DNA of 64,000 bases from Verrucomicrobiota bacterium (GTDB taxonomy: Bacteria > Verrucomicrobiota > Kiritimatiellia > SS1-B-03-39 > UBA6053), in the NCBI GenBank assembly GCA_020831625.1, contig JAFIGD010000004.1, positions 62,001-126,000 of the forward strand, read 5' to 3'. Every line of letters begins with the position of its first letter. Position 1 is the first letter of the stretch. The position numbers were made by a program, and so were the translations under genes. Below are positions 49,299 to 60,179 of this stretch, one piece after another. The notes beneath the pieces were generated by a model, which was not told the origin of the DNA, did no database searches, and saw nothing but the letters and a program-made list of their open reading frames with translations.

Positions 49299-51779
49299 AT
49301 GCTGAATTCAACCATACCCGTGAAACTGAAGCCGACGGCGGACATGTCGGTGGAAGAAATTAAAGAACTGATCCTCTATCATTTGCGGTATACGCAGGCC
49401 CAGAGCCGTGAAATCGCATCGGTGCGCGACTGGCGCAAAGCGGTTTCAAAAGCGGTTCAGGACCTGCTGATCAACCGCCTGATCGCGACGCAGTCCGCAC
49501 ACCGCAAGGCGGAAGCGAAACGGGTGTACTACCTGTCGCTCGAGTTTTTGATGGGGCGTCTGCTGTCCAACAATCTCTGGAACGCCGGTGTGCATGACAA
49601 AGTGGCGGAGGCGCTCGGGGAATTGGGGCAGGATTTTGAAATTCTCCGGGAGGACGAGTCGGATATGGGACTGGGCAACGGCGGCCTCGGAAGACTGGCC
49701 GCCTGTTTTCTGGACAGCATGGCCACCCTGGATCTGCCGGCGGTGGGTTACGGGATCCGCTATGAGTTCGGACTGTTCCGTCAGGAATTTGTGAACGGAA
49801 ACCAGGTGGAGCATCCGGACGACTGGCTTCGGTACGGCAACGTCTGGGAAATCATCCGTCCCGAATACGCTCAAACCATTCCGATTTACGGGGAGGTGCA
49901 AAGCGTGTTCGACGATAAAGGGCGTTACCGTCCCAAATGGATCAACACCCGGGATGTTATCGGGGTTCCATACGATATTCCCATCGCGGGATACGGCACA
50001 CAAACCGTCAATTTTCTGCGCCTTTGGGAGTCACGCGCCTCGGAGGATCTGGATCTGAACGCCTTCAATCAGGGGGGCTATGTGGAGGCGGTGCAGCAGA
50101 AAAACCTCTCCGAAACCATTTCCAAGGTGCTTTATCCCAACGACAAGACGGAGAACGGAAAAGAGCTTCGGCTGGTGCAGCAGTATTTCTTTGTGGCCTG
50201 CTCGTTGCGGGACATCATGCGCCGCTACAAGCGCGAGTACAAGGGTTGGGAGCAGTTCCCGGATAAAGTCGCGGTGCAGTTGAACGACACCCATCCGGCG
50301 GTGGCGGTGCCTGAACTGATGCGGATGCTGCATGACGAGGAGGGGCAGGACTGGGATCAGGCCTGGGGACTGGTGACCCGGGTGTTCTCGTACACCAATC
50401 ACACGCTGTTGCCGGAGGCGCTGGAGCGCTGGTCGGTTCCGCTTTTCGCGAAGGTGCTGCCGCGTCACCTGCAGATCATTTTTGAAATCAACAAGCGCCA
50501 CCTCCGGGATGTGGAGGCGAAGTGGCCGGGCGACGGCGACAAGCAGCGGGATCTGTCGCTGGTGGAGGAGGGGCATGTCCAGCATCTGCGCATGGCGCAT
50601 TTGTGCGTGGTGGCCTCCCACTCGGTGAACGGTGTCGCCGCGCTGCACACCGAGTTGCTGAAGAAACATTTGTTCGCGGACTTCCATGCGCTGTATCCAA
50701 AAAAACTGAACAACAAAACCAACGGGATCACCCCCCGCCGCTGGCTGCTGGCCTGTAATCCGGAACTGGCGTCTCTGATCACCGAAAAAATCGGCGACGG
50801 CTGGCCCCGGGATCTGGACCGGCTCAAAAAGCTGGAGGCGTTCGCGGACGACAAGGCCTTCCGGAAGCAATTCATGGCGATCAAGCATCGGAACAAAGAG
50901 CGGCTGGCGGAAATTATCCGCGAGGAATGCGACCTTGAGGTCGATCCCTCCGCTCTGTTTGATGTTCAGATTAAACGGCTGCATGAATACAAGCGTCAGC
51001 ATCTGAATTTGATGCACATCCTGTATCTGTATCAGAAACTGCTGCAGGATCCGGATTTCGACATGGCCCCGCGGGTGTTTATTTTCGGAGCCAAAGCCGC
51101 TCCCGGATACGAACTCGCCAAAACCATCATCAAGGCCATCAACGCGGTGGGCCGGGTCATAAATCACGACGAGCGGGTGAATAAAAAGCTCAAAGTGGTG
51201 TTTCTCCCCAACTACCGGGTGAGTCTGGCCGCGCGGATCATTCCGGCGGCGGATCTCTCGGAGCAGATCTCCACCGCCGGCAAAGAGGCCAGCGGCACCG
51301 GCAACATGAAGCTGTCGCTGAACGGGGCGCTGACCATTGGAACGCTTGACGGCGCCAACATCGAGATCAAAGAGTCGGTCGGCGATGAAAACATCTTTAT
51401 CTTCGGCAAAACCGTGGATGAGGTGGAGGCGCTCTGGGCCGAAGGGTACAATCCGCAAACGATTTACGACAGCAACGACACCGTGCGGATGCTGCTGGAA
51501 TGGATCGGCAGTGATTTCTTTACCCCGGGCGAACACAACGCGCTGCTGAGCATCAAGCAGAGTCTGCTGGATCACGGCGATCCCTTCCTGGTCCTGGCCG
51601 ACTTTGACGCCTATGTGGCGGCGCAGGCCGAGGTGGACAAAGCCTTCAAAGACAAGGACCGCTGGGCGCGGATGGCGATTCTGAACACCGCCAGGGTGGG
51701 GATGTTCTCCAGTGACCGGACGATCCGACAGTACAATGAGGATATCTGGAACCTCAAGCCGGTCAAGGTGAAGATTTGA
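49299..51779 (+). CDS. glgP: glycogen/starch phosphorylase
   Basis: An 826-residue PLP enzyme (typical length about 800-830) releasing glucose 1-phosphate from glycogen. Diagnostic are [48 protein letters not shown], and the PLP-lysine region [28 protein letters not shown]. An AAGGAA ribosome site precedes ATG 49299. The gene overlaps the oligoribonuclease start by 4 nt, an unusual coupling of storage metabolism with RNA decay. No regulatory RNA is apparent upstream. Confidence 0.97.
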   Translation: MLNSTIPVKLKPTADMSVEEIKELILYHLRYTQAQSREIASVRDWRKAVSKAVQDLLINRLIATQSAHRKAEAKRVYYLSLEFLMGRLLSNNLWNAGVHDKVAEALGELGQDFEILREDESDMGLGNGGLGRLAACFLDSMATLDLPAVGYGIRYEFGLFRQEFVNGNQVEHPDDWLRYGNVWEIIRPEYAQTIPIYGEVQSVFDDKGRYRPKWINTRDVIGVPYDIPIAGYGTQTVNFLRLWESRASEDLDLNAFNQGGYVEAVQQKNLSETISKVLYPNDKTENGKELRLVQQYFFVACSLRDIMRRYKREYKGWEQFPDKVAVQLNDTHPAVAVPELMRMLHDEEGQDWDQAWGLVTRVFSYTNHTLLPEALERWSVPLFAKVLPRHLQIIFEINKRHLRDVEAKWPGDGDKQRDLSLVEEGHVQHLRMAHLCVVASHSVNGVAALHTELLKKHLFADFHALYPKKLNNKTNGITPRRWLLACNPELASLITEKIGDGWPRDLDRLKKLEAFADDKAFRKQFMAIKHRNKERLAEIIREECDLEVDPSALFDVQIKRLHEYKRQHLNLMHILYLYQKLLQDPDFDMAPRVFIFGAKAAPGYELAKTIIKAINAVGRVINHDERVNKKLKVVFLPNYRVSLAARIIPAADLSEQISTAGKEASGTGNMKLSLNGALTIGTLDGANIEIKESVGDENIFIFGKTVDEVEALWAEGYNPQTIYDSNDTVRMLLEWIGSDFFTPGEHNALLSIKQSLLDHGDPFLVLADFDAYVAAQAEVDKAFKDKDRWARMAILNTARVGMFSSDRTIRQYNEDIWNLKPVKVKI

Positions 51780-52381
51780 AGCCGCAGGTATACCTCTGGC
51801 TTGACGCGGAATTCTCCAGCCTTGAGCTGGAGACCGCTGAAATTCTTCAAATCTCCATGATGGCGACCGACGCGGACCTGCGCCGTCTCGCCCCCCCGGC
51901 CAAAGACGTGAACCTGTTCATTCACCGGGACGACGACCGCGGGATCAGTCCCTGGGTGAAAGAGCACATCCCGCACATTGTCAAAGCCTGTTTGAACGAA
52001 CGCGCGGTGCAGATGAGCGACGCCGAGGTGCGGCTCTGCCGCTATGTGGATGAAATTTGCGGTCCGATTGAAACCCAGACCGACCATCGTCCGATCCTTG
52101 CCGGCAACAGCGTTCACAATGACTGGATGCTGGTGCGTAAATTTTTTCCGGGCCTGCTGCACCGCACGCATTACAGGCTGCTGGATGTTTCCACGCTCAA
52201 ACTTCAGTGGATGCAGTTAAAAGGACAGGAGCCGCCCTCCAAAGAGGATCCCGCGTTCATCCGGGAATATTTCCCCGAGGCTTTTCTGGACACGGCGCAG
52301 GGCGAGCACGACGCTTATTACGACATTCAGGCGAGTGTCGCCGAGCTGGCCTATTACCGCAGGCATTTGCTTCACTCGTAG
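51776..52381 (+). CDS. orn: oligoribonuclease, DEDDh 3'-5' exonuclease
   Basis: A 201-residue enzyme that degrades short RNAs (2-5 nt). Catalytic D10 and E12 lie in LWLDAEF; further motifs are [17 protein letters not shown] and [13 protein letters not shown] with the DEDDh His and Asp. The start codon is TTG at 51776, overlapping the glgP stop as TTGA; no ATG/GTG start exists upstream of the first catalytic Asp within reach, so TTG is favoured. The 3' end overlaps the convergent dnaG gene by 10 nt. Confidence 0.94.
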   Translation: MKPQVYLWLDAEFSSLELETAEILQISMMATDADLRRLAPPAKDVNLFIHRDDDRGISPWVKEHIPHIVKACLNERAVQMSDAEVRLCRYVDEICGPIETQTDHRPILAGNSVHNDWMLVRKFFPGLLHRTHYRLLDVSTLKLQWMQLKGQEPPSKEDPAFIREYFPEAFLDTAQGEHDAYYDIQASVAELAYYRRHLLHS

Positions 52382-54240
52382 AAGGCCAGCAGTTTGGTGG
52401 CCGACACCCAGTCGGCGCCCATCCGGCATTCGCGCAGCTTCCGGGCCACCAGCGTGAGCTGCCAAATCTCGGTTTCGAGATCGGCGGCCCGGTCGCCTTT
52501 CACCTGGGTCAACTGAACCTGCAGCGCCTCCTGCTGCCGTTTTAAGGCCTGCTCCCGCAGGATCATGATGATGTCCTGCAGCGCGCGCTCGGGCGCAAGC
52601 GCTTTTTCGCCGGAAAGGTGCCGTTTCCGCATCAGAATCTCGGCGATGCGGTTTCGGCTCGGGTGCTCCCGGAAAGCGTCCTGTATCCGGGCGGTGGACA
52701 GATCTTCGAGCCCGTAGAGGGTTTCGAGGATGGCCTTGGACTCCGCATGCTGAAGATGGTTCGGCAGCAAAAAGGGGCGGGCGGTTTCGGTCAGATCCGG
52801 ATGAAAACAAAGCAGTTCCAGAAACAGATCCTCATGCGGCGGAAGTCGGTCCGTGCGGGGGGCGGCGCGGCTTGGGGCCGGAGCCGGCGCGCTGGGCGGC
52901 GTAGCGGGGTTCCCGTGCGGCCGCGGCACCGGCCGGGGAGGGGCGCTGCGCACATCCTGCCTCAGCGCCTCGTCCCGGACTCCGAGGGTTTTGGCCGCCT
53001 GCTGCAACAACTCCTCCCGGTGCGCCGCCTCCGGCGCCAGGCCGATGGTTTCCACCACCGCGCGGATGACCCGCATGCGGCTGGCCTCGTTGATTTCCGG
53101 CTCGCGCGCCATGAGCGTTTTGATTTGAAAAAGCACAAACGATTCGGCGTCCCGCACGATGTCCTTCAGCGCTTCCGGCCCCTTGTGAATCACCATGCTG
53201 TCCGGATCCTCGCCCTCGGGCAGGCTGGCGACACGGACAGTGAGACCGTTCGCGAGCATGATCTCCGCGCTTTTCAGCGCGGCTTTGACCCCGGCGGTGT
53301 CCGAATCCAATAAAAGCACCACCTCGTCGGCGTAGCGTTTCAGGATCAGCGCGTGCTCTTCGGTGACGGCGGTGCCCTGGGCGGCCACGGCATGGGTGAG
53401 GCCGGCCTCATGGCAGCGGATCACATCGAGCTGACCTTCGCAGAGCAGCGCCTGCCGCCGGTTGGAGATTTCTTTGCGGGCCAGATCAATGCCGTAGAGG
53501 ACCCGCGATTTTTTGAACAGCACCGTTTCGGGACTGTTCACATATTTGGCTTTGGACTGTTCCGCATGAAGCACCCGGCCGCTGAACCCGATCACCCGCC
53601 CCATTTCATCCCGAATGGGGAACATCAGCCGGCCGCGGAAGCGGTCGTAAAAGCGGTCGCGTCCGGGGGAGGCGTCCTCGCGGATGCCGAAGAGTCCGGA
53701 GGCCTCGATTTCCTCGTCGGAAAATCCGGCTTCCCGGGTACGGTTCAGCAGCGCGTCAAAGCTGTCGATGGAATAGCCGACGCGAAAGGTTTTGACGACC
53801 TCGCCGCCGAGTTGGCGTTTTTCGACGTACTTTCGGGCGGTATCGCCTTCCGGGGCGCGGTGAAGGGTTTCCTCAAACCAGGTGCAGACCTGTTCATGAA
53901 TGGCGTACAGGCGGTCCTTTTTGGGGCCGGTGTGCGCGCCGCCGTCGCGGTCGTATTCAAAGGGAACCCCCGTCTGCTGAGCCAAGCGCTCCATCGAGGT
54001 CATGAAATCGACTTTTTCGTATTCCATGACGAAATTAAACACGTCGCCCCCGGCGTGACAGCCAAAGCAATAATAGGACTGTTTTTTGGGGTCGACGTTG
54101 AAGGAGGGCGTCTTTTCCTGATGAAACGGGCAGAGACCTTTGATCGATCCGCCCGCGCGTTTCAGCGGCACCACCCGTCCAATGATGTCGACAATATCCG
54201 CCCGGGCCCGGATTTCCTCTTTAAGGGTTTCCAGATTCAT
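52372..54240 (-). CDS. dnaG: DNA primase
   Basis: A 622-residue primase that makes RNA primers for replication. The CHC2 zinc finger has C37, H40, C58 and C61 (CPFHQEKTPSF then YYCFGCHAGGD). The RNA polymerase/Toprim core follows with EGQLDVIRCHEAG and VVLLLDSDTAG, then a Pro/Ala-rich linker near residue 440 and a C-terminal helicase-binding helical domain. The start at 54240 is set by GGGAGGAA 7 nt upstream; it overlaps the CvpA gene end by 20 nt. The tail overlaps orn by 10 nt. Confidence 0.96.
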   Translation of the reverse strand: MNLETLKEEIRARADIVDIIGRVVPLKRAGGSIKGLCPFHQEKTPSFNVDPKKQSYYCFGCHAGGDVFNFVMEYEKVDFMTSMERLAQQTGVPFEYDRDGGAHTGPKKDRLYAIHEQVCTWFEETLHRAPEGDTARKYVEKRQLGGEVVKTFRVGYSIDSFDALLNRTREAGFSDEEIEASGLFGIREDASPGRDRFYDRFRGRLMFPIRDEMGRVIGFSGRVLHAEQSKAKYVNSPETVLFKKSRVLYGIDLARKEISNRRQALLCEGQLDVIRCHEAGLTHAVAAQGTAVTEEHALILKRYADEVVLLLDSDTAGVKAALKSAEIMLANGLTVRVASLPEGEDPDSMVIHKGPEALKDIVRDAESFVLFQIKTLMAREPEINEASRMRVIRAVVETIGLAPEAAHREELLQQAAKTLGVRDEALRQDVRSAPPRPVPRPHGNPATPPSAPAPAPSRAAPRTDRLPPHEDLFLELLCFHPDLTETARPFLLPNHLQHAESKAILETLYGLEDLSTARIQDAFREHPSRNRIAEILMRKRHLSGEKALAPERALQDIIMILREQALKRQQEALQVQLTQVKGDRAADLETEIWQLTLVARKLRECRMGADWVSATKLLAFYE

Positions 54241-54778
54241 GTTCCGGTTCCTCCCGCAGTGTCCGTCCGGGCGCGGGAACACCTTCAAGAGTGATGTTAT
54301 CCCGCACAAGGCGGCCAAAGGCGCTGTTATCGATCATATGCTCCTGAAGGGCCTCCACCTGACTGAGCTGGGCGGCCAACAGGAGAATGATGACAGTCAC
54401 GCCGGCTTTTAAAAATCCCAGAAGCGCGCCGCCAGGGCGCTGAAGTTGAGAAGGCATGGTCCCTTTGAGCACTTTGTTCAGCAGCGCGGTCACCAACCGC
54501 CACAGCGCCAGAATCAAAAACACCAGCAACACATACGCGAGCACCTGCGAGGCCATTTCATTTTCGAGCAGATTGTTGTCCATAAGGCGCCTGCTGACCG
54601 CCGGATAAAACCGCCAGGCTCCCCACAGGGTGATCACGGTGCCGAGAATGGAGGCGGCCTCTTTGGCGAAGCCCCGGAAAAGACCGCGCAGAAGTCCGTA
54701 GAGCATGTAAAGTCCGTAGACAAGATCCAGGACCCCCACAGGGGTTTCGGGGTCCGTGAAGTAATCCAGCAGCGGCAT
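54221..54778 (-). CDS. CvpA-family membrane protein
   Basis: A 185-residue inner-membrane protein with about four hydrophobic segments, matching the CvpA/colicin V production family: LLRGLFRGFAKEAASILGTVI, VLAYVLLVFLILALWRLVTALLNKVLKG, then GALLGFLKAGVTVIILL. CvpA proteins affect envelope integrity; the exact activity is unsettled. The gene overlaps dnaG by 20 nt and follows the GYF-domain gene by 20 nt, so it belongs to a four-gene minus-strand set. Confidence 0.85.
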   Translation of the reverse strand: MPLLDYFTDPETPVGVLDLVYGLYMLYGLLRGLFRGFAKEAASILGTVITLWGAWRFYPAVSRRLMDNNLLENEMASQVLAYVLLVFLILALWRLVTALLNKVLKGTMPSQLQRPGGALLGFLKAGVTVIILLLAAQLSQVEALQEHMIDNSAFGRLVRDNITLEGVPAPGRTLREEPEHESGNP

Positions 54779-54798
54779 GTTGCGTCCCGGAGACGGGG

Positions 54799-55944
54799 TC
54801 AGGTCAGTTTGATTTTAACTTTTCCGGGAGCGGCGGGGGCCGGGGCCGGCGGGGCGTTCGGCGCGGGGTCCCGGAGCGGCGCGGAGGGCTGGGCGGCCTT
54901 GATTTGCGGCGCCGCCACCGGAGCGGGGGCCTCCATTTGATTGCGCAGACGGATCATGCGCTCATTGAGATCCCGGTAGGAGCGGGTCAAATCCCGGTGG
55001 GCCTCCTCGATCCGGTTCAACTGGGTCAGGGCCTCCTCGCGGAGAGCCTGCTCCCGCCCGCGTTCCTCGACGCGCCGCGAGCGTTCCAACCGCAGCTCCT
55101 CCTCGGATTCAGACAGACGGATCTGAACACTTTCCAACTGACGGTTCCGCAAATCGAGAGACTCCATCAGATGGTCCAGTTGCAGGCGGAGTTCCTGATA
55201 CGCCTGGCGCAGGTCGGGGTCCTCGCCGCTGGCGGCGCGCTCACTCACGAGATTTTGCATTTCCTCGAGTTGGTTGCGGCGGCGTTCCAGCGCCCGGATG
55301 CGCTCCGTGGATTTGCGGCCCCATTCCTTCAGTTCATCCCGCTCGGCCTCCCAGGCGGTTTCCCGGGCCTCCATGGTCTGCTGCGCCTCCTCATATAACT
55401 GCTTCCATTTGGAGGCCTCGCGGGCGAACTGGTCACGTTCCCGCATGTGTTCGCTCCAGTTTTCGGCGGGAGCGGAGGTTTCCGCCTCCTCGGTCGCAGG
55501 CTTCGCGGCCCCGACCGTTTCCAGATCGCGGATCCGGACAAAATTATCCACCAGTTGCTTTTCGAGGATATGATTCTGCGAGATCAGCGCGGAACAGAGG
55601 GCGTTCACGGCGGGATAGCTTTCGCCGGTGGGCACATGCACAACCTCCCAGTCGGGTTCAACCTCCCCGGACTCCATTTCCGTGCGCAGCGAAAGAATAT
55701 GACACAATTCGTAGGGATCGCCCTCCGGATGAATAATTTGCCATTCCATCTGAAGCGCCGGAATTTCGGCCGCCGACTGCCAGGGGCCGTCCTGGGAGGT
55801 GGCGACCACGCATCCTCCGTGCAGAGATCCGGTGGACGCCCAGTGTTGGAGTGTGGTCAGGGCCACAGGGCCGAACTGTTCATCATCAATGCGGGCGTAC
55901 CAGCCGTTTGCGGGGGCATTTGTGGGGGTAGGGGAGTCAGACAT
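54799..55944 (-). CDS. GYF-domain and coiled-coil protein
   Basis: A 381-residue cytoplasmic-looking protein. The N-terminus (about 13-60, GWYARIDDEQFGPVALTTLQHWASTG) matches the GYF_2 domain, a peptide-binding or sensor-like module common in this phylum. Residues about 165-340 form a long charged coiled coil; a Pro/Ala-rich segment and a basic KVKIKLT end follow. I cannot assign a function. It lies between a LysM lipoprotein gene and the CvpA gene in the same direction, with 39- and 20-nt gaps. Confidence 0.75.
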   Translation of the reverse strand: MSDSPTPTNAPANGWYARIDDEQFGPVALTTLQHWASTGSLHGGCVVATSQDGPWQSAAEIPALQMEWQIIHPEGDPYELCHILSLRTEMESGEVEPDWEVVHVPTGESYPAVNALCSALISQNHILEKQLVDNFVRIRDLETVGAAKPATEEAETSAPAENWSEHMRERDQFAREASKWKQLYEEAQQTMEARETAWEAERDELKEWGRKSTERIRALERRRNQLEEMQNLVSERAASGEDPDLRQAYQELRLQLDHLMESLDLRNRQLESVQIRLSESEEELRLERSRRVEERGREQALREEALTQLNRIEEAHRDLTRSYRDLNERMIRLRNQMEAPAPVAAPQIKAAQPSAPLRDPAPNAPPAPAPAAPGKVKIKLT

Positions 55945-55983
55945 AGGATACGGGCCTCGGGAAGCGTTAACCGGTGGAGCCGC

Positions 55984-56538
55984 TTAGGGGATGGTAAGGG
56001 TTTGGCCCACGCGGAGAACATTGGGGTTCTGGATATTGTTGGCGCGGATGATGGCCTGGGGACTGACCCCCCACGCGGCGGCGATGGCGCTGAGAGTTTC
56101 GCCGCTGGCCACAGTGTGGGCGCGACCACCGCCGGAGGACGGGGCGGCGCGGTTCTGCTGCATCAATTCAGCCATGCGGTTGCTGAGGATCGAGATGATC
56201 TCCTCCCGGTCCTTGGCCCGCTGCTGATCCAGGGCCTGAAGTTGTTGCTCCAGGCGGCTGATGCGTGATTCCAGCCGCTGTAGATCCTGCGCCTGGGCCT
56301 TATTCATTTCACTGCGCATCCGGTTCATTTCCTGACGCAGGGTATGCACCTGGGTGTCGGTGTCCTCCAGGCTCAATTGAATTTGGCGGCGGGATTCCTC
56401 TTCGGCCAGGCGGCGCTCCCGCTCCGCCATGGCCTCGCGCCGCCGCGCTTCCGTCTGGGCGGGCGTTTCACGGGTGGTGACGCAGCCCGCACTGATCAAA
56501 ACAACCGACAAACTGAATAGAATTAAACGTATTTTCAT
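55984..56538 (-). CDS. LysM-domain coiled-coil lipoprotein
   Basis: A 184-residue exported lipoprotein. The signal peptide ends at the lipobox ISAGC with lipidated Cys19. Residues about 25-125 are a charged coiled coil, and about 140-184 is a LysM peptidoglycan-binding domain ([28 protein letters not shown]). It probably links the outer or inner membrane to the wall. It is the first protein gene downstream of tRNA-Arg on the same strand. Confidence 0.9.
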   Translation of the reverse strand: MKIRLILFSLSVVLISAGCVTTRETPAQTEARRREAMAERERRLAEEESRRQIQLSLEDTDTQVHTLRQEMNRMRSEMNKAQAQDLQRLESRISRLEQQLQALDQQRAKDREEIISILSNRMAELMQQNRAAPSSGGGRAHTVASGETLSAIAAAWGVSPQAIIRANNIQNPNVLRVGQTLTIP

Positions 56539-56573
56539 GACAATGGACTCTGTGGGCTGGCGACTGAAAGAGA

Positions 56574-56650
56574 TGGCGCCCCGGGCAGGGTTCGAACCTG
56601 CGACCTGCGGATTAGAAGTCCGCTGCTCTGTCCAGCTGAGCTACCGGGGC
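56574..56650 (-). tRNA. tRNA-Arg (anticodon TCT)
   Basis: A 77-nt cloverleaf including the encoded CCA. The acceptor GCCCCGG pairs with CCGGGGC; the D arm contains GCTCAGCTGGACAGAGC; the anticodon loop is CTTCTAA flanked by GCGGA/TCCGC; the T arm is GCAGGTTCGAACCTGC. The TCT anticodon reads AGA/AGG codons. Confidence 0.96.
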
Positions 56651-56736
56651 AAACGAGTGTTGCTTGATATGACTAAATTATGCCACACGGTCAACGACAA
56701 ACCTTCCGCAGGCGAATCTGAATTTTTTCCAAGAAA

Positions 56737-56761
56737 AAACCCGGCCGGAAAGGCCGGGTTT
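56737..56761 (-). terminator. intrinsic terminator of xylA
   Basis: On the minus strand AAACCCGGCC pairs with GGCCGGGTTT around a 5-nt loop and continues as TTTTTTC, 24 nt after the xylA stop. Confidence 0.88.
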
Positions 56762-56784
56762 CGGGGGGTAAACCGGGAACCGGC

Positions 56785-58092
56785 TTAAATGAACTGATTG
56801 ATCATCGCTTCGAGCATTTCCTGACGTCCGGACTGGATTTCGGGTTCGCCGTTGGCGATGGCGTAGGCTTCGAGTTCGGCCAGGCTGGCTTTGCCGGCTT
56901 CGACTTTACGGCCGAGATCGCTGTCCCAGGTGGCGTAGCGCTTGGCGACAAACGCGTCGAGACGTCCGTCCTCGATGATGGCGTTGGCGATTTTGAGGCC
57001 CCGGGCGAAGGCGTCCATGCCCGCGATGTGGGCGTGGAAGAGATCGACGGGCTGGAAGGAGTCCCGGCGGCGTTTCGCGTCGAAATTCAGTCCGCCGGTG
57101 GTGAACCCGCCCATGCGGAGCACTTCATACATGACGGAAGTGGTCAAATAGAGGTCGGTGGGGAACTCATCGGTGTCCCATCCGCAGTTCGGAGTGCCGT
57201 CATTGGCGTCGATCGACCCAAGAATACCCGCATCGGCGGCGACCCGGAGTTCGTGCTGCATGGTGTGGCCGGCGAGGGTGGCGTGGTTGGTTTCGATGTT
57301 GAGCCTGAAATGCTCCATGAGCCCGTATTCCCGGAGGAAATTCAAGCAGGCGGCGGAATCGCTGTCGTACTGATGGGTGGTGGGCTCCTGCGGTTTGGGC
57401 TCGATGTAGAAGGGGCCCTTAAAGCCGATTTCCTTTTTGTAATCCACCGCCATGTGAAGAAACGCGGCCAGATGATCGAGTTCTTTCTTCATATTGGTGT
57501 TGATGAGCGAGGCATACCCTTCGCGGCCGCCCCAGAAGGTGTAGCCTTCGCCGCCGAGGCGGTGGGTGCATTCCAGGGCTTTGCGGACCTGCGCGGCGCC
57601 GTAGGCGTACACGCCGAGATTGGGCGAGGTGGCTCCGCCCTGGCCGTAGCGGGGATGGGCGAACAGACAGGCCGTGCCCCACAGCAGTTTTTTGCCGTGG
57701 TCCTTTTGCATTTTGTGCAAATAATTGACCACTTCGTCAAGGGCGGCGTGGGATTCGGGAATCGTGCCGCGTTCGGGAGCGATGTCCCGGTCGTGCCAGC
57801 AGTAATAATCAATCTGGCATTTATTCAGAAATTCGAAGAAGACATCCACGCGGCGCAGGGCGTTTTCGATGCTGTCGGAGCCATCGTCCCAGGGCATCTG
57901 CATGGTGCCCTGACCAAAGGGATCCGCGCCGGTTCCGCGCATGGTGTGCCAGAAAGGGGAGGCGAAGCGCAGGTGTTCCCGCATGGTTTTTCCGCCGACC
58001 ATTTCGTCGGGATTGTATTGCTTGAACGCAAGCGGATTGCGGGATTTCGGGCCTTCGAACTGGATTTGCGGGATATCAAAATAATCTGCCAT
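56785..58092 (-). CDS. xylA: xylose isomerase
   Basis: A 435-residue enzyme converting D-xylose to D-xylulose. Motifs include [16 protein letters not shown] (catalytic H100 and D103), [13 protein letters not shown], the metal-binding Glu region [17 protein letters not shown], and [18 protein letters not shown]. Start ATG 58092 follows AGGAG 7 nt upstream; codons further upstream are not conserved. No xylulokinase is next to it, so it stands as an isolated pentose gene between two tRNA genes. Confidence 0.97.
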   Translation of the reverse strand: MADYFDIPQIQFEGPKSRNPLAFKQYNPDEMVGGKTMREHLRFASPFWHTMRGTGADPFGQGTMQMPWDDGSDSIENALRRVDVFFEFLNKCQIDYYCWHDRDIAPERGTIPESHAALDEVVNYLHKMQKDHGKKLLWGTACLFAHPRYGQGGATSPNLGVYAYGAAQVRKALECTHRLGGEGYTFWGGREGYASLINTNMKKELDHLAAFLHMAVDYKKEIGFKGPFYIEPKPQEPTTHQYDSDSAACLNFLREYGLMEHFRLNIETNHATLAGHTMQHELRVAADAGILGSIDANDGTPNCGWDTDEFPTDLYLTTSVMYEVLRMGGFTTGGLNFDAKRRRDSFQPVDLFHAHIAGMDAFARGLKIANAIIEDGRLDAFVAKRYATWDSDLGRKVEAGKASLAELEAYAIANGEPEIQSGRQEMLEAMINQFI

Positions 58093-58251
58093 GGACGGTC
58101 TCCTGATTTTGTCTTTGGGTATAGGTTGAAGTGGAAAGACGGATTGGTTGACTTTTATGAAAAGAAAACCACAAGGCAAACAGATTTCAGAGAGAATCCA
58201 TCTTGCCAAGCGCAAAACTTTCCGTTATTGGTTTTCAGTCAACCCGATTCC

Positions 58252-58328
58252 GGGCGATTAGCTCAGTTGGTTAGAGCGCTTGCTTCACACGCAAGAGGTC
58301 ACAGGTTCGAGTCCTGTATCGCCCACCA
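58252..58328 (+). tRNA. tRNA-Val (anticodon CAC)
   Basis: A 77-nt cloverleaf including CCA: acceptor GGGCGAT/ATCGCCC, anticodon stem CTTGC/GCAAG with loop TTCACAC, T arm ACAGG-TTCGAGT-CCTGT. A TTGCCA-N17-TATTGG pair about 21 nt upstream (58203-58231) may be its promoter. Confidence 0.96.
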
Positions 58329-58332
58329 GTTT

Positions 58333-58368
58333 AAAAACCCCGCAAATATTCGGTTTTGCGGGGTTTTT
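58333..58368. terminator. bidirectional terminator between tRNA-Val and ABC exporter gene
   Basis: AAAAACCCCGCAAA (58333-58346) pairs with TTTGCGGGGTTTTT (58355-58368); T-runs follow on both strands. It can end tRNA-Val transcripts and those of the opposing ABC transporter operon. Confidence 0.88.
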
Positions 58369-58406
58369 CTTTGATTCAGGCCGGATTCTAAATCCTGAGT
58401 TTGGTG

Positions 58407-60179
58407 TTACTTCTGAAGATCTTTCATGCGGCGGAATTCGCTGTCGGGTCTGGCGGCCAGTTCCTCGTAGGTCCCGGTTTCCACGATACGGCCGTTTTTC
58501 ATGACCACAACCTGATCCACGTTGCGGATGGTGGAGAGGCGGTGGGCGACGATCAGGGTGGTGCGGCCTTTGATCAGTTTTTCAATCGCGTCCTGCACCA
58601 GTTTCTCGGACACCACGTCGAGGGCGGAGGTGGGTTCGTCCAGCACGATGACCCGCGGGTCGCGGACGAGCGCACGGGCAATGGCCAGGCGTTGCCGCTG
58701 TCCACCGGAGAGAAGAGCACCGCTCTCTCCGATGCGGGCGTCCAGTCCTTCGGGAAGCGCGTCCACAAACTCCCGGACATTGGCGGCATCGAGGATGTGT
58801 TGAAATTCAACCTCATTTACGGTGTCGGCCCCGAAGAGGATGTTTTCCCGGATGGTGCCCTCAAAGAAAATGCTTTCCTGGGGAACCACGGAGATAAAGC
58901 GCCGCCAGCTTCGCATGTCCACGGTGTTCATGTCGGCGCCGTCCAGGAGGATCCGGCCGGAGGTGGGGCGGCGGAATCCGATGGTCAGCCGGAGAAGTGT
59001 GGATTTCCCGCCTCCGCTGGGGCCGACGACGGCCACGGATTTTCCCGCCGGAATGTGCAGTGTCACCTCTTCGACCGCAGGCCGGTCCATTTCCCGGTAC
59101 TGGTAGGAAACGTTTTGAAACTCGATCTCCCCGGCCACTCCGGAGACGATGGTTTTCCCCTGATTGAGCTCCAGGTCCGGACATTCCAGAATTTCGCCGA
59201 TGGAGCGGACCGACTCCATGCCTTTGGCCAGTTGGGGGTACAGATTCATAATGGTGTTGATCTGCATAAACATCTGATTAAACAGAGACATAAACACAAC
59301 CACATCCCCGATGCTGATCCATCCCTTTGAGGCCATGCCGAGCATGACCAGCACCAGAAGAAAATTGAAAATCTGAAGGGTCATGAAATTGCAGGCCTGA
59401 AACAGGGCGTTGATCCGGTCCAGCCGTATTCCTGTTTCACCCACCACGTTGATTTCATCCTCCACGCGCCGGACCGCCTCCTCTTCGATCCCGTGCGCCC
59501 GGCTGACAGGAATCATGTCAATCATCTGGGTGACTTCCGAATTCATGGATTCCAGCTGCTGCCGGAAGGCCCGGTTTTCCATCCGCATGCGGGCGCGGAA
59601 TTTCCGGGTGACGTAGATCATGACCGGAATAAAGATCATGTAAACCCCCAGGATCGCAGGCTGTTTGGCCAGGGTCACCCCCAGAATAATCGTGAGGGTG
59701 GTCAGCACCATAAAGCCCGAGCTGATCACGTGCTGGGCCAGATGTTGAACCTGTTCCACATCCCGCAGCACTTTCGCCTGCAGCTCCCCGGTGGCCGCGT
59801 TATCGTAATAGGGAATGGAGAGATGCTGCAGGCGGGTGGTCAGCGCGCGCCGGAGGCGGTTTTCCAATCTGCGGGTCAATTGACTGAGTTGGCTCACAAA
59901 CAAGGTGTTCAGGGGGATGTTTGCCGACATCAGAATGAACTGTCCCGCAATCAGCGGCCAATACCGCAGCCAGGTGGAGGGTTCTTCGGAAACCGCATCA
60001 ATCAAAAGACCCGTTAACAAGGGCAGCAGCATGGCCGGGAGGCGTTTCAGGGTGAACACCGCCAACATGCCGAGGCCGCGCGCTCGGGAGCACTCCAGCC
60101 AAAGCCAGAGCGTTCTGAATGGCGCTTCGGCGCTATAGGCCCGGTCCAAAACGTGGACCGCTTGCCGGGAGGATTTCAT
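58407..60179 (-). CDS. ABC-type exporter (MsbA-like)
   Basis: A 590-residue half-transporter: six transmembrane segments (about 35-330) fused to one nucleotide-binding domain with Walker A GPSGGGKST, signature LSGGQRQR, Walker B VIVLDEPTSALD and switch His in IVAHRLST. Such proteins work as dimers and often flip lipids or drugs; MsbA is the closest recalled type, but the substrate is not deducible. The start overlaps the GH3 gene end by 4 nt. Confidence 0.92.
   Translation of the reverse strand: MKSSRQAVHVLDRAYSAEAPFRTLWLWLECSRARGLGMLAVFTLKRLPAMLLPLLTGLLIDAVSEEPSTWLRYWPLIAGQFILMSANIPLNTLFVSQLSQLTRRLENRLRRALTTRLQHLSIPYYDNAATGELQAKVLRDVEQVQHLAQHVISSGFMVLTTLTIILGVTLAKQPAILGVYMIFIPVMIYVTRKFRARMRMENRAFRQQLESMNSEVTQMIDMIPVSRAHGIEEEAVRRVEDEINVVGETGIRLDRINALFQACNFMTLQIFNFLLVLVMLGMASKGWISIGDVVVFMSLFNQMFMQINTIMNLYPQLAKGMESVRSIGEILECPDLELNQGKTIVSGVAGEIEFQNVSYQYREMDRPAVEEVTLHIPAGKSVAVVGPSGGGKSTLLRLTIGFRRPTSGRILLDGADMNTVDMRSWRRFISVVPQESIFFEGTIRENILFGADTVNEVEFQHILDAANVREFVDALPEGLDARIGESGALLSGGQRQRLAIARALVRDPRVIVLDEPTSALDVVSEKLVQDAIEKLIKGRTTLIVAHRLSTIRNVDQVVVMKNGRIVETGTYEELAARPDSEFRRMKDLQK

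Noticed and set aside
56429-56788. Plus-strand frame of 119 codons over tRNA-Arg
   Set aside because: It crosses the tRNA and the xylA terminator and encodes no recognisable protein.
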